Source of the DNA: a virus
Length of the DNA stretch: 64,000 nt
Direction: 5' to 3' (one strand)
IMG/VR virus record: IMGVR_UViG_3300025133_000038
Span: 1 to 64,000 of that record
The notes beneath the pieces are model-generated. The model was not told where the DNA came from, made no database searches, and was given only the letters and a program-made list of their open reading frames with translations. The translations under genes and the position numbers were made by a program. Shown one piece after another: positions 31,678 through 39,386 of the stretch (position 1 is the stretch's first letter; each line of letters starts with the position of its first letter).

Positions 31678-31710
31678 GGGAGTCGCCTCACAGCGGCTCT
31701 CTTTTTTTTT
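31678..31710 (+). terminator. Rho-independent terminator
   Basis: GGGAGTCGC-CTCACA-GCGGCTCTC stem-loop followed by nine T. Ends the protease-containing transcript. Confidence 0.9.
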
Positions 31711-31730
31711 GGATTTATTTTCCACAGGGC

Positions 31731-31758
31731 TTGACATTTTGTATTTTAGGTGTAAGAT
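31731..31758 (+). promoter_or_regulatory. Sigma70-type promoter before tRNA-Pro
   Basis: TTGACA (31731-31736), 16-nt spacer, TAAGAT (31753-31758). Confidence 0.75.
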
Positions 31759-31771
31759 AATCAAAGACAAG

Positions 31772-31845
31772 CGGGAAGTGGCGAAGTTTGGCATCGCACT
31801 TGGTTTGGGACCAAGGGACCGCAGGTTCGAATCCTGTCTTTCCGA
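31772..31845 (+). tRNA. tRNA-Pro(TGG)
   Basis: Anticodon arm CTTGG-TTTGGGA-CCAAG; acceptor starts with C1 (CGGGAAG/CTTTCCG) as normal for bacterial Pro; discriminator A then CT. Confidence 0.92.
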
Positions 31846-31877
31846 CTTAATAAACTAGGACAATAAAGGAACAAGAA

Positions 31878-32240
31878 ATGGCAGATAAGAAGCAGGAAGT
31901 ACCAGTAGTACTGGTTACGATAACATCAGGTCAAACAATCGTTTGTCGAGCAAGAGCTATTACTGGTGGTGAGAGTAAACCCGTCAAGAGTATTGATTTG
32001 AATGCTACTCACTACAAGCTAGCTAATCCAGCGTTTATCGCTCAGGCTGGTGATGGTGGTTTGGGACTTGAGGCATGGCCCATGTTCTCGACTGAAGACC
32101 TTGAGGAAGTTGTTGTTAAGACACAAGATGTGATTTGTATTGTGGAAGCACACTCATCACTAAGTAAAGGCTATAAGGCTTTTGCAGATGAAGAGACGGT
32201 TATCACTCCTAAGAAACCTGGATTGATATTACCTAAGTAG
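31878..32240 (+). CDS. Unknown 120-residue protein
   Basis: AAGGAACAAGAA-ATG start. Beta-rich (VVLVTITSGQTIVCRA), soluble; resembles small SH3/Sm-like folds but unassigned. Confidence 0.6.
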   Translation: MADKKQEVPVVLVTITSGQTIVCRARAITGGESKPVKSIDLNATHYKLANPAFIAQAGDGGLGLEAWPMFSTEDLEEVVVKTQDVICIVEAHSSLSKGYKAFADEETVITPKKPGLILPK

Positions 32241-32256
32241 GCTAACGCCTACGTTT

Positions 32257-32328
32257 GGCCCATTCGTCTACTGGAAGGACTGTTAGTTTTTCAAGCTAGC
32301 AACGAGAGTTCGAATCTCTCATGGGCTA
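32257..32328 (+). tRNA. tRNA-Glu(TTC), copy 1
   Basis: Anticodon loop TTTTCAA with stem TTAGT/GCTAG; D-arm GTCTACTGGAAGGAC; acceptor GGCCCAT/ATGGGCT with G1-U72; discriminator A then CT. Close relative of Glu(CTC) at 24342. Confidence 0.9.
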
Positions 32329-32332
32329 CTAT

Positions 32333-32409
32333 GGCGGTGTTGAGGTTGTTGGCAGCCTTGCCTGGTTTTCACCCAGGAGATAGCGTGGGTTCGATTCCCA
32401 TCATCGTCA
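32333..32409 (+). tRNA. tRNA-Glu(TTC), copy 2
   Basis: Anticodon arm CCTGG-TTTTCAC-CCAGG; acceptor GGCGGTG/CATCGTC; T-arm GTGGG-TTCGATT-CCCAT; discriminator A then CT. Sequence differs strongly from copy 1. Confidence 0.85.
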
Positions 32410-32425
32410 CTAAGGAGATATGATT

Positions 32426-32599
32426 ATGTATGTTGATGAAAGGTATTGCGAACACTGTCAAGAGAATACTATGCAAAAGTGTGTTGACAGTGAACATGAA
32501 AGAGATAGTTCAGCAGACTGGGAGAAGTGCCTAACTTGTGGTTGGGAGTATCACGGTATGACTGGAAAAAGAGAATATTATGATTGGTCCTCGCGCTGA
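32426..32599 (+). CDS. Zinc-binding mini-protein
   Basis: 57 residues. AAGGAGAT lies 8 nt before ATG 32426. CEHC and CLTC pairs form a ribbon. Overlaps the next ORF by 20 nt. Confidence 0.6.
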   Translation: MYVDERYCEHCQENTMQKCVDSEHERDSSADWEKCLTCGWEYHGMTGKREYYDWSSR

Positions 32600-32762
32600 G
32601 GTTCAGCGAGTATCCCTGATAAGGACACTGGCAGGTTTCAATTACCTGGGGGACTACTTTGATTACGAGGAGTGGTTGAGAGAGGCGACGGCGAACGAAA
32701 AGCATACCGAAAGGTGGAGGCCGTGTGTAGTAATCAATAATATTGGATTCAAAGTAAGCTAA
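32580..32762 (+). CDS. Unknown 60-residue protein
   Basis: Weak AAGAGA ribosome site. Soluble, mixed. A possible GTAAGAAAGT/ACTTTTCTTAC hairpin follows in the gap to the next gene. Confidence 0.5.
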   Translation: MIGPRAEVQRVSLIRTLAGFNYLGDYFDYEEWLREATANEKHTERWRPCVVINNIGFKVS

Positions 32763-32831
32763 GTAGTATAACTAAGTAAGAAAGTATGTATCAGTCTAAT
32801 TTACTGTTACTTTTCTTACAAGGAGAATGCT

Positions 32832-33140
32832 ATGAAGGTTTACAATGTTGGTGGTGATTGTTTAGAAGGTGGGTGGGAGTGGGACCATGTTGTTGCTGAA
32901 AAGTATGACTGGTTTGTATATTCATACAGTGACAATGGGTATGATGGAGATGGAGAAGCAGTAGGTTACAGGGATGGAATCCTATACTTCTACAATCTAT
33001 GTCATTGTTCTTGTTACGGTCCACTAGACGGTGGTGGGTCTGCTACTTCGGTAGAAGACTGGAAGACCAGCGTTGACATCCATGATGTGGATACTCGTGA
33101 TGGAGACATCCGAGCGAAGCTGATTGAGTTGCTAAGCTAA
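32832..33140 (+). CDS. Unknown 102-residue protein
   Basis: CAAGGAGAATGCT-ATG start. Acidic, rich in Tyr/Gly/Asp; CHCSC near residue 57. Ends in a helix. No family recognised. Confidence 0.65.
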   Translation: MKVYNVGGDCLEGGWEWDHVVAEKYDWFVYSYSDNGYDGDGEAVGYRDGILYFYNLCHCSCYGPLDGGGSATSVEDWKTSVDIHDVDTRDGDIRAKLIELLS

Positions 33141-33184
33141 CACTATGAGGCCCCACTGAGCCAGCCTGGCAAATCAGTGAACAT

Positions 33185-33253
33185 GGGGGTACTTCATGGG
33201 TGAGCGCTGACTTTTGCAAAGTCGGACGGCGGGTTCGATTCCCGATACCTCCA
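33185..33253 (+). tRNA. tRNA-Ala(TGC), short D-arm
   Basis: Anticodon arm TGACT-TTTGCAA-AGTCG; T-arm GCGGG-TTCGATT-CCCGA; acceptor GGGGGTA/TACCTCC; discriminator A then CT. About 3 nt shorter than normal between acceptor and anticodon stem. A CACTGA/TCAGTG hairpin precedes it. Confidence 0.8.
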
Positions 33254-33268
33254 CTAAAGGAGATTAAT

Positions 33269-33544
33269 ATGAGCGAAGTACTTATACTTCAGTATATTGA
33301 ATACGTTGACGATGTAGAAGAACGAAATGAAATCATTGGGGTTTACTCTGATTTTGAAAAGGTTCAAGACGCCATTGTCTCAACTGTTGGAGAGGGACAG
33401 TATTCTCTATATAGAATGAGAGCTATGGAGTGGGACGAAGATGGTAATAGGGTGGCAGAGTTTGTTAAGGCAGATAGAAGAGTCTGTAAAGTGTTTTGGG
33501 CATCCGAAATGAAGATAGACCAGAAACCGAGTATAAAAATATGA
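33269..33544 (+). CDS. Unknown 91-residue protein
   Basis: AAGGAGATTAAT-ATG start. Alpha/beta, soluble. Overlaps the next gene by ATGA. Confidence 0.65.
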   Translation: MSEVLILQYIEYVDDVEERNEIIGVYSDFEKVQDAIVSTVGEGQYSLYRMRAMEWDEDGNRVAEFVKADRRVCKVFWASEMKIDQKPSIKI

Positions 33545-33756
33545 GCGAGCAAGAAGATTGGGAAATTCCCACTGAGGTAGCAGCAGAGTGCTGGGAGGCT
33601 GGAGCATCAATGCAAAAGTCTTTTGAAGCGAGTCCTTTGCTAAATGCTGAGGGTAAAGAGAAGTTGAAGGAAGAGATTCGTAAAACCATTGAGATGTTTG
33701 GGAGCCATGCTCCTGTGAGACTATCTCATTGGATTGACTACTTGAATGGAGTTTAA
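33541..33756 (+). CDS. Unknown acidic helical protein
   Basis: 71 residues, ATGA overlap with the previous gene. Helical (KEKLKEEIRKTIEMF), soluble. Followed by tRNA-Trp. Confidence 0.65.
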   Translation: MSEQEDWEIPTEVAAECWEAGASMQKSFEASPLLNAEGKEKLKEEIRKTIEMFGSHAPVRLSHWIDYLNGV

Positions 33757-33761
33757 GATAT

Positions 33762-33831
33762 AGGTCGCTCCTCCTGGGAGAGGCTTTCGGTTCCAACCCG
33801 AAAAGACGGGGTTCGACTCCTCGGCGGCCTG
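33762..33831 (+). tRNA. tRNA-Trp(CCA)
   Basis: Anticodon arm TTCGG-TTCCAAC-CCGAA; acceptor AGGTCGC/GCGGCCT; T-loop TTCGACT; discriminator G then CT. D-arm compact (CTC-CTGGGA-GAG). Confidence 0.88.
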
Positions 33832-33930
33832 CTTTGCCTCGCGCGGCAATTGTCCTAAGTAAGACACTAAACTACTAGGTGAAGACCAATACCTGTCGAG
33901 AGTAATTAACTCGACGAAGAGATAACCTAT

Positions 33931-34001
33931 ACTATAGTGTAATTGGAAACATACTTGGTGGAGAACCAGGAGATGCCAGTTCGAGTCAGGCTAGTAAAGT
34001 T
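33931..34001 (+). other. Degenerate tRNA remnant
   Basis: A D-arm-like TAGTGTAATTGGAAACATA and stem CTTGG/CCAGG are present, but no T33, no proper T-stem and no acceptor pairing. 33832-34014 otherwise holds only hairpins (TGCC/GGCA; GTCGAG/CTCGAC). Confidence 0.4.
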
Positions 34002-34014
34002 TCTCAGGTCTTAT

Positions 34015-34088
34015 GGGTTGCAGGTGTTATTGGTAGCATTCCAGACTCTTAATCTGAGAGGTCGCGGGTTCGAATCCCCGGCAACCCA
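34015..34088 (+). tRNA. tRNA-Lys(CTT)
   Basis: Anticodon loop CTCTTAA in stem CAGA/TCTG; acceptor GGGTTGC/GCAACCC perfect; T-loop TTCGAAT with an imperfect stem; discriminator A then CT. Confidence 0.85.
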
Positions 34089-34112
34089 CTTACTTTAATT
34101 AAAGGAAAAATT

Positions 34113-34256
34113 ATGTATTGGTTACTAAATCTATTGATGCCTGTTTGTGGAGAATGTAGGTCTTTGAAGATGGTTGATATTTCGCCTACTTCGGAGTTTA
34201 GGAAGTTCTTCCTTTGTAAGAGTTGTGGCAGTACTAAGAACTATAGGGCAAGATAA
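34113..34256 (+). CDS. Zinc-ribbon mini-protein
   Basis: 47 residues, AAAGGAAAAATT-ATG start. CGEC and CKSC pairs. Stop overlaps the next start by one base (TAATG). Confidence 0.65.
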   Translation: MYWLLNLLMPVCGECRSLKMVDISPTSEFRKFFLCKSCGSTKNYRAR

Positions 34257-34432
34257 TGAGCGGATGGGATAAATACGATTTTGCTATGGATAAATTCCAT
34301 CTTTGGATGTTAGAAGAATTTTGCGATATTTTGCTTGAAGAGCATATAGATGAAATCGCCCTAAAGGCAGTTAAGATATTTAGAGAAGAATGTGAACTTC
34401 AAAATAAGGAGACTATTGAGCCGAAACGCTAG
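34256..34432 (+). CDS. Unknown acidic helical protein
   Basis: 58 residues, all-helical and acidic, coupled to the previous gene (TAATG). Unknown. Confidence 0.6.
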   Translation: MSGWDKYDFAMDKFHLWMLEEFCDILLEEHIDEIALKAVKIFREECELQNKETIEPKR

Positions 34433-34482
34433 GTGAATGCCCACCAAGGTCGGAGCGTAATAATATAAAAACTGACAAACAT

Positions 34483-34553
34483 GCGTGTGTCGTATAATGG
34501 TATTACCTAAGGTTTCCAACCTTATGACGGGAGTTCGATTCTCCCCACACGCT
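34483..34553 (+). tRNA. tRNA-Gly(TCC)
   Basis: Anticodon arm TAAGG-TTTCCAA-CCTTA; acceptor GCGTGTG/CACACGC; T-arm GGGAG-TTCGATT-CTCCC; discriminator T then CT. Confidence 0.92.
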
Positions 34554-34661
34554 CTTGAAGTAGTATGGGACCGTAAGGCCATACCTCATCGCCCCTCATC
34601 TAATAGGTGATACATGTGTCGATAAGCCGGATATGGGTATAGCGTAAGATACTTCAAACCA

Positions 34662-34733
34662 GGGCCATTATTTCAATGGTTAGAATATCTGCTTGACGTG
34701 CAGATGATAAAGGTTCGATTCCTTTATGGCCCA
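34662..34733 (+). tRNA. tRNA-Val(GAC)
   Basis: Anticodon arm TCTGC-TTGACGT-GCAGA; acceptor GGGCCAT/ATGGCCC; discriminator A then CT. Confidence 0.92.
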
Positions 34734-34737
34734 CTAT

Positions 34738-34809
34738 AGCTTCCTAGTGTAATGGATAGCACGCAAGTTTCCTAAACTTTTAGTAGGAGTTCGAATCTCC
34801 TGGGAGCTA
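34738..34809 (+). tRNA. tRNA-Arg(CCT)
   Basis: Anticodon loop TTCCTAA in stem AAGT/ACTT; acceptor AGCTTCC/GGGAGCT; T-arm AGGAG-TTCGAAT-CTCCT; discriminator A then CT. Confidence 0.88.
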
Positions 34810-34813
34810 CTTG

Positions 34814-34954
34814 ATGGCAACCTATGTATGTAGTAAGTGTGGAGCTTCTTTTGAGTCAAAAGCAAAGAAGCAACCAAAATGTGTTTTATGTAAGGCTTGT
34901 AAGCCTAGATTAGAAAAAGGTAAGAAACCACCTAAAAAACCTGGCGGTGGCTGA
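34814..34954 (+). CDS. Zinc-ribbon mini-protein
   Basis: 46 residues. CSKC, CVLC and C pairs with a Lys/Pro/Gly tail. ATG starts only 5 nt after tRNA-Arg, so its ribosome site would fall in the tRNA 3' end. Confidence 0.55.
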   Translation: MATYVCSKCGASFESKAKKQPKCVLCKACKPRLEKGKKPPKKPGGG

Positions 34955-34977
34955 CGTTAACATAAGGAGTCACGGTC

Positions 34978-35232
34978 GTGGCTAAAGCTAAAGTAAAATA
35001 CAGACAGTGTACGTTAGAGTTAACGGTTGACCAAGGAACAGTAGTTAAAGATGTTGCCTGGATACCCTCTAAGTATGCAAAATTGAACGGATTCGTAAAA
35101 ATCCAAAAGAATGGGGTTTGGGTCAATGGATGGAAGGTTACTGGTGTCGGCTCACATGAAATCGACGAAGTTCCCGATATTAACAAGCAAATTCGCGGTC
35201 ATAGAAAAAACACTGGAGATTCGCTACGATGA
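34978..35232 (+). CDS. Unknown beta-rich protein (GTG start)
   Basis: 84 residues; AAGGAG lies upstream of GTG. Short beta protein with a basic N-terminus. Overlaps the next gene by ATGA. Confidence 0.6.
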   Translation: MAKAKVKYRQCTLELTVDQGTVVKDVAWIPSKYAKLNGFVKIQKNGVWVNGWKVTGVGSHEIDEVPDINKQIRGHRKNTGDSLR

Positions 35233-35675
35233 GTAAAGATTCTAAGATTGATTTTATTAGAAAGCTGTCTGAGTCTAAAATAGCAAAAACAAAAGTTGAT
35301 GCAGCGAAAGGGTGGGTTGTTAGAAGGGGCGAATTAGCAAAGAAGTGGTTTATCGACCAAGCTAAGAAGGCGAAAACGGCGTGGACTACTGTGGTGGCGG
35401 TTGCTGCCCTATTAGGGTATAATCTTAGTATTACGCCTATTGAGGAACCAGTGATTGTGGAGCCCGCGAAGCCCTCTGCTGTCATTAATAAAGAGGTTGA
35501 GGAGATAGTTGAGTTGGTTGAGGAGATTAAGGAAGAGGTGAAGCCAGAAGTGCAAGAACCAGAAATTAAGCCTGAAACCAAAGCTGTCCGAATCAAGGAT
35601 GGCGGCACAACGGTCATTATCAACGGAAAAGAGTACCAAAATGGACAAGTCGAAAAAGACGAAGCAGACTACTAA
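35229..35675 (+). CDS. Membrane-anchored protein with Glu/Pro-rich region
   Basis: 148 residues. Basic N-terminal 45 residues, one membrane span (about 50-68), an extended Glu/Val/Pro-rich stretch (80-118) and a small beta tail. Topology suggests an envelope-spanning factor; role unknown. Confidence 0.65.
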   Translation: MSKDSKIDFIRKLSESKIAKTKVDAAKGWVVRRGELAKKWFIDQAKKAKTAWTTVVAVAALLGYNLSITPIEEPVIVEPAKPSAVINKEVEEIVELVEEIKEEVKPEVQEPEIKPETKAVRIKDGGTTVIINGKEYQNGQVEKDEADY

Positions 35676-35685
35676 GTAGTCAAAT

Positions 35686-35757
35686 GCGCCTGTCGTATAG
35701 TGGTTATTATGGAACATTGCCAATGTTCAGACAGCAGTTCGATTCTGCTCAGGCGCA
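35686..35757 (+). tRNA. tRNA-Gly(GCC)
   Basis: Anticodon arm GAACA-TTGCCAA-TGTTC; acceptor GCGCCTG/CAGGCGC; T-arm AGCAG-TTCGATT-CTGCT; discriminator A then CT. The CT is immediately followed by the ATG of the next gene. Confidence 0.92.
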
Positions 35758-35759
35758 CT

Positions 35760-36455
35760 ATGAAGACAATAGCTATAACACTACACAAGAGAGCTGATTA
35801 CACTAAACAGGTATTAGACGCCCTCTCCTCTTGCGAGGGAATTGAAGACTATCATGTCATTATGTCTATAGACGGATATGACGCAGATGTGACTAATGAG
35901 GCAAATGCCTTTTCTTCCTGCAAGACTAAAGAAGTGTTAAATCACGAGATTTACGGATGTAGCCTAAATACCTACTTTGTGCTAGATAGGGCATTTTCCA
36001 AATCGGACTATGTTATCCATATTGAGGATGACACTGTTCCTTCGGTTGATGCTCTCCGTTACTTTGAGTGGGGCTATCAGCATATGCTGAATAGGGAGAT
36101 ATTCTCCATAGGTGGATATAACAGAGAAGGTACTATTGACAGTTCTGCCTCTGAGCTAAATACAGCAGAGGGTTTTATCTGTTGGGGTTGGGCGACTTGG
36201 AAGAATAGATGGGAGTGGGTAAAGTTTAACCTAAACCACTATCCAGACCTTTCATGGGCTGTTCGAGTTAATCATACTGTAAATACTAAGAGGATGAAAC
36301 ATATTTTCCCTGATGTTTCACGAATACAGAATGTTGGTGCCAGAAACGGCGTTCACATAACTGAAGAAGAACATGCTGATATTCATCACGTTAAACATTG
36401 GATGGGTGATAGAAAGCCATATTTTGGGGACTATTTACTTAAAAGTGGTCACTAA
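35760..36455 (+). CDS. Glycosyltransferase-like protein
   Basis: 231 residues. VIMSIDGYD (31-39) and HIEDDTVPS (about 81-89, a D-D metal motif) followed by IFSIGGYNREG and CWGWATWKNRW match nucleotide-sugar glycosyltransferases of the GnT-I/GT-A fold. Starts two bases after tRNA-Gly. Likely modifies a phage or host glycan together with the nonulosonate and sulfotransferase genes. Confidence 0.75.
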   Translation: MKTIAITLHKRADYTKQVLDALSSCEGIEDYHVIMSIDGYDADVTNEANAFSSCKTKEVLNHEIYGCSLNTYFVLDRAFSKSDYVIHIEDDTVPSVDALRYFEWGYQHMLNREIFSIGGYNREGTIDSSASELNTAEGFICWGWATWKNRWEWVKFNLNHYPDLSWAVRVNHTVNTKRMKHIFPDVSRIQNVGARNGVHITEEEHADIHHVKHWMGDRKPYFGDYLLKSGH

Positions 36456-36552
36456 CTCTGAAATGTCCGAAAAATTTTTGCCCTTTTAGTGATTTTACCT
36501 AAAAGTGGTCGGTAGCTTCTGAAAGTCCCGAAAAAATTTTCACCTCTTAGGG
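36436..36552. repeat. Duplicated promoter-proximal segment
   Basis: Two ~58-bp direct repeats: unit 1 from 36436 and unit 2 from 36494, each reading (C/T)TAAAAGTGGTC ... CTGAAA ... CCGAAAAA-TTTT ... CTTTTA/CTCTTA. The second abuts a strong -35. Looks like a duplicated A/T upstream element, one copy now without its promoter core. Confidence 0.65.
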
Positions 36553-36580
36553 TTGACAGGACGAGATTTTCCTCTATAAT
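36553..36580 (+). promoter_or_regulatory. Sigma70-type promoter
   Basis: TTGACA (36553-36558), 16-nt spacer ending CCTC, TATAAT (36575-36580), with a CGAAAAAATTTTC tract upstream. Confidence 0.88.
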
Positions 36581-36618
36581 GGGGGAATGGGAAACGAGAA
36601 CCTTTAAGGATTTTATTA

Positions 36619-36843
36619 ATGAGACCTGACTTAACGAGAAAAGAAAAGATTAAGTGTGCCATAGGAGCAGTAATGCTTATTTTTGGGGGCGTTGGCTTAC
36701 TAGGAATGGCAGTTCTTTATTCTGAAATAGTAACTCTTATCTTTGCATTTATTGTCCTTGCTTTTGCTCTTATAGCTTTTACTTACGTTGTATATGATTG
36801 TCTTTGTATGCGAATAGAAAACAAAAAGAGGTATAAAAAATGA
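36619..36843 (+). CDS. Two-span membrane protein
   Basis: 74 residues, basic ends, hydrophobic 12-32 and 35-60. TAAGGATTTTATTA-ATG start. First gene after a strong promoter. Unknown. Confidence 0.65.
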   Translation: MRPDLTRKEKIKCAIGAVMLIFGGVGLLGMAVLYSEIVTLIFAFIVLAFALIAFTYVVYDCLCMRIENKKRYKK

Positions 36844-36911
36844 ACACAGTTTTGAAAGGGTACTCTGATGATTAGGAGGTAACTACTAATCTAACTTAAA
36901 GGAGTACTATT

Positions 36912-37523
36912 ATGAAAAACCGCAATGGTGATTTTCATCACCGTAGGCCGAAAACTACAGCGGAACGAAGAGCAAACCAGGATGTTGACCATAAGGCATA
37001 TGTCCGAGGGAAGAGAACACCAAGAATGCTTCCCAACTCTTACGATGACCTTTGTTCTAATCCACCTCGAAAGAGCTGGAAGTGGCAACAAAGACGTAAG
37101 AAACAGTACCATGAGGCACAAGTCACTAAGCACAGAGTAGAGTTCTCTGCTGATGAGTGGGAGGAAACATGGGCTGTAGAAGAATACCTTCGTAAAAATA
37201 ACATTCGTTATCATATCGAAGAGACTAGGGGAGACCCTATTCACCACAGAAGAGAGATACAAGAAAGAGTTGGTGTTGGACACCCTCGCCCAAAGTATCA
37301 CTTCTACTGGGGTAGAGACGAAAATAAATGTCTTATTAGAGTAAGAGGCCATCAAATAGGATGGGAATACTGGGAATATAAATGGGTTGGCACTGGTAAG
37401 TTCAAAGAGTGGACGACCAGAGACACAATCTCAGTTGAAGTATCCTGGTGGTATGATAAAGATATTGGCTTGGACTATATCCTAGCCAAAGTACAGCACT
37501 ATCGCTATCGTCGATGGTACTAG
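36912..37523 (+). CDS. Basic unknown protein
   Basis: 203 residues, AAAGGAGTACTATT-ATG start. Very rich in Arg, His, Trp and Tyr; N-terminal ~65 residues basic and probably disordered, C-terminal half beta-like. Nucleic-acid binding is plausible; no family recognised. Confidence 0.6.
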   Translation: MKNRNGDFHHRRPKTTAERRANQDVDHKAYVRGKRTPRMLPNSYDDLCSNPPRKSWKWQQRRKKQYHEAQVTKHRVEFSADEWEETWAVEEYLRKNNIRYHIEETRGDPIHHRREIQERVGVGHPRPKYHFYWGRDENKCLIRVRGHQIGWEYWEYKWVGTGKFKEWTTRDTISVEVSWWYDKDIGLDYILAKVQHYRYRRWY

Positions 37524-37530
37524 TACGGAT

Positions 37531-37609
37531 GAGGTTAGAGACTAATGCTTCATGGTGGAGTGCCGATTTGCAACGTCGGTGTCAAGCGGTTCGATTCCGT
37601 CTTTCCTCT
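37531..37609 (+). tRNA. tRNA-Cys(GCA)
   Basis: Anticodon arm CCGAT-TTGCAAC-GTCGG; T-loop TTCGATT. The acceptor GAGGTTA/TTTCCTC has two mismatches, and discriminator T is followed by TT, the one exception to the CT rule. D-loop unusually large. Confidence 0.65.
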
Positions 37610-37610
37610 T

Positions 37611-37673
37611 TATGCGAGAGAGTAGACTGCCTGAAAGGGTGAATGAGGATTCTCACTTAATGTGACTCGCATA
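37611..37673 (+). ncRNA. Stem-enclosed spacer between tRNAs
   Basis: TATGCGAG (37611-37618) pairs perfectly with CTCGCATA (37666-37673), closing a 47-nt interior. No coding potential. Could be a processing spacer or small RNA. Confidence 0.45.
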
Positions 37674-37679
37674 TTTAAT

Positions 37680-37749
37680 GGCTGGTCCAATGGATTGTGG
37701 CTTCGGGTCTACGAAACCTGACTGATTGGTTCGATTCCAATACTGGCTA
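37680..37749 (+). tRNA. tRNA-Arg(ACG)
   Basis: Anticodon arm CGGGT-CTACGAA-ACCTG; A34 would need host TadA deamination. T-arm ATTGG-TTCGATT-CCAAT; acceptor GGCTGGT/ACTGGCT with several wobbles; discriminator A then CT. Confidence 0.85.
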
Positions 37750-37781
37750 CTTAACTAGGACAATATTAAAAGGAAATTGTT

Positions 37782-38207
37782 ATGAATTGCGATAAGCAGA
37801 TTAGATTAGCACATGCCGCAGGCGTCTTCGATGTACGTGGAAGCATTCTCCTTCGTAAGAGTTACGTTGGTAAGAATACTCCCAGGGTTTTAGAAGTAAG
37901 GCTCACTGGCATTGAAAAGATTTGGCCTGTTATGGAGTACCTACAGTCAGAGTTTGGCGGCATCATCACTAATGGTGTGAAAGATGGTAGTCGTAAGAAT
38001 TGGGTGTTAGTGGGTCAAAAAGCTCAAGACTTTTTAGGGCAGATAGAGCCCTACTTTAAGAACACTAAGCGTATCGCAAGGGCTTCATTCATTCGCCGCC
38101 GCCTTCGTCTTAGAGATAAGAACTATAAAGGTCTCGGTAAACGAGAGTATGACAGACGAGAGAAGATGGAAGCGGATTGGGATACTCTATTTATTGGAGG
38201 TAGATAG
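37782..38207 (+). CDS. LAGLIDADG-like endonuclease or maturase fold
   Basis: 141 residues. LAHAAGVFDVRGSILLRK (9-26) occupies the place of a LAGLIDADG helix (LAGFxDGDGSI), with one acidic residue kept, followed by the alternating strands LEVRLTGIEKI and the helix YLQSEFGG seen in homing endonucleases. Single motif, short; homodimer or degenerate copy. Located between tRNA-Arg and tRNA-Leu. Confidence 0.6.
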   Translation: MNCDKQIRLAHAAGVFDVRGSILLRKSYVGKNTPRVLEVRLTGIEKIWPVMEYLQSEFGGIITNGVKDGSRKNWVLVGQKAQDFLGQIEPYFKNTKRIARASFIRRRLRLRDKNYKGLGKREYDRREKMEADWDTLFIGGR

Positions 38208-38218
38208 GATGGTTTATA

Positions 38219-38374
38219 ATGTTATTTTGTAGTGATTGTGCAAACGAAAGAGAGTGGCCTGATGATGCAGTCGTTAGGTCGTTTGGTATATGTGAGCTAT
38301 GTAATACGGTATCACACTGTAATGATGTAGAGGTAGAGTATCTACCTCCTGATGCATTGCTTTTGGAGGAATAA
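38219..38374 (+). CDS. Zinc-ribbon mini-protein
   Basis: 51 residues. CSDC and CELC pairs. GGATGGTTTATA-ATG start. Acidic tail. Unknown. Confidence 0.55.
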   Translation: MLFCSDCANEREWPDDAVVRSFGICELCNTVSHCNDVEVEYLPPDALLLEE

Positions 38375-38434
38375 GATGGGTGTTCTATCATGTAGACGAC
38401 ATTTTTGTCCCTCGTAATACTTATGGTTAAGAGA

Positions 38435-38519
38435 GGTGACGTGGTGGAACTGGATATACACATAATGCTTAAACCATTACGCCCATTGAGGATTGAGGGT
38501 TCGAGTCCCTCCGTCACCA
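38435..38519 (+). tRNA. tRNA-Leu(TAA)
   Basis: Anticodon arm TAATG-CTTAAAC-CATTA; long variable arm; acceptor GGTGACG/CGTCACC; discriminator A then CT. Confidence 0.92.
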
Positions 38520-38593
38520 CTTATCGTTTAATATTTTTACCTCTGTAGGTAGAAGTTTGAGTACCGAAATCAGGGGCCTTGGGATGGTATAGT

Positions 38594-39019
38594 ATGGATA
38601 AGACATGTACTAATTGCAAAAAGACGTTAAGTATTACTAGTTTTTCTTTTAAAAATAAGAAGAAGAACATTCGTCATGCTCGTTGTAAACCTTGTGTAAA
38701 TTTTTTTGGTAGTAAACACTACAGGGCTAACTTAGAGGAGTATAAAGCACGTTCTAAGAAGCATAGACCCTTATTAAGAAAACGCAACAAGAAATATTTT
38801 AACGAATACAAAGAGTTAAAAAGGTGTAAGTATTGTTCAGAAAGTACTGCTGTTTGTCTTGACTTTCATCATCGTGATGCTAGTCAGAAAGAGAGTGCTA
38901 TCTCTCGTTTGATTGCATCAAATCATAGTATTGAAACTATATTGAAAGAAGTATCGAAGTGCGATGTTGTTTGTTCTAACTGTCATCGCAAGATACACGC
39001 TGGTATTATTAAAGAGTAA
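38594..39019 (+). CDS. HNH endonuclease
   Basis: 141 residues from ATG 38594. CTNCKK and CKPC near the start and CKYC, DFHHRD (about 99-104), CSNCHRKIH at the C-terminus form the zinc-stabilised HNH site. Typical free-standing phage homing endonuclease, sitting between two Leu tRNA genes. Confidence 0.85.
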   Translation: MDKTCTNCKKTLSITSFSFKNKKKNIRHARCKPCVNFFGSKHYRANLEEYKARSKKHRPLLRKRNKKYFNEYKELKRCKYCSESTAVCLDFHHRDASQKESAISRLIASNHSIETILKEVSKCDVVCSNCHRKIHAGIIKE

Positions 39020-39024
39020 TCGCT

Positions 39025-39109
39025 GGGCGAGTGGCGGAATTGGCAGACGCGCGAGGTTTAGGCCCTCGTTCCCCACAAAGGAGTGCAGGTTCGATTCCTG
39101 TCTCGCCTA
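39025..39109 (+). tRNA. tRNA-Leu(TAG)
   Basis: Anticodon arm CGAGG-TTTAGGC-CCTCG; class II variable arm; acceptor GGGCGAG/CTCGCCT with G1-U72; discriminator A then CT. Confidence 0.92.
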
Positions 39110-39126
39110 CTAAATAGGATAAAGCC

Positions 39127-39234
39127 ATGAGAATACTTTGGTGTAAATTGTTCCATCGCAAATGGTGGTTTCTTAATACTAAAATACGAATGCGTTGTGC
39201 ATGGTGTGGAAGATACTGGGAGAATAAGAAATGA
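39127..39234 (+). CDS. 35-residue basic mini-protein
   Basis: AGGATAAAGCC-ATG start. Trp/Arg/Lys-rich with CAWC near the end. Overlaps the next start by ATGA. Confidence 0.5.
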   Translation: MRILWCKLFHRKWWFLNTKIRMRCAWCGRYWENKK

Positions 39235-39386
39235 GCATTGAAGACTACTTGACTAACCACCTTCGTGAAGAGGAGGGGTTACACTTTGAGTTTGACGATG
39301 ACGAGTCGCACATTGAGAAACTAGCAACGAAAGTTTTCCCGAATAATTTCGACCAGGGCTTGACTTCTTTCGAGGATGGTCTATAA
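39231..39386 (+). CDS. Acidic 51-residue protein
   Basis: ATGA overlap upstream, TAATG overlap downstream. Strongly acidic (FEFDDDESHIEKL). Its 3' end contains the promoter at 39360. Confidence 0.55.
   Translation: MSIEDYLTNHLREEEGLHFEFDDDESHIEKLATKVFPNNFDQGLTSFEDGL

Noticed and set aside
33931-34001. tRNA-His candidate
   Set aside because: Position 33 is not U and T-stem/acceptor do not pair; a good His gene is at 41250.
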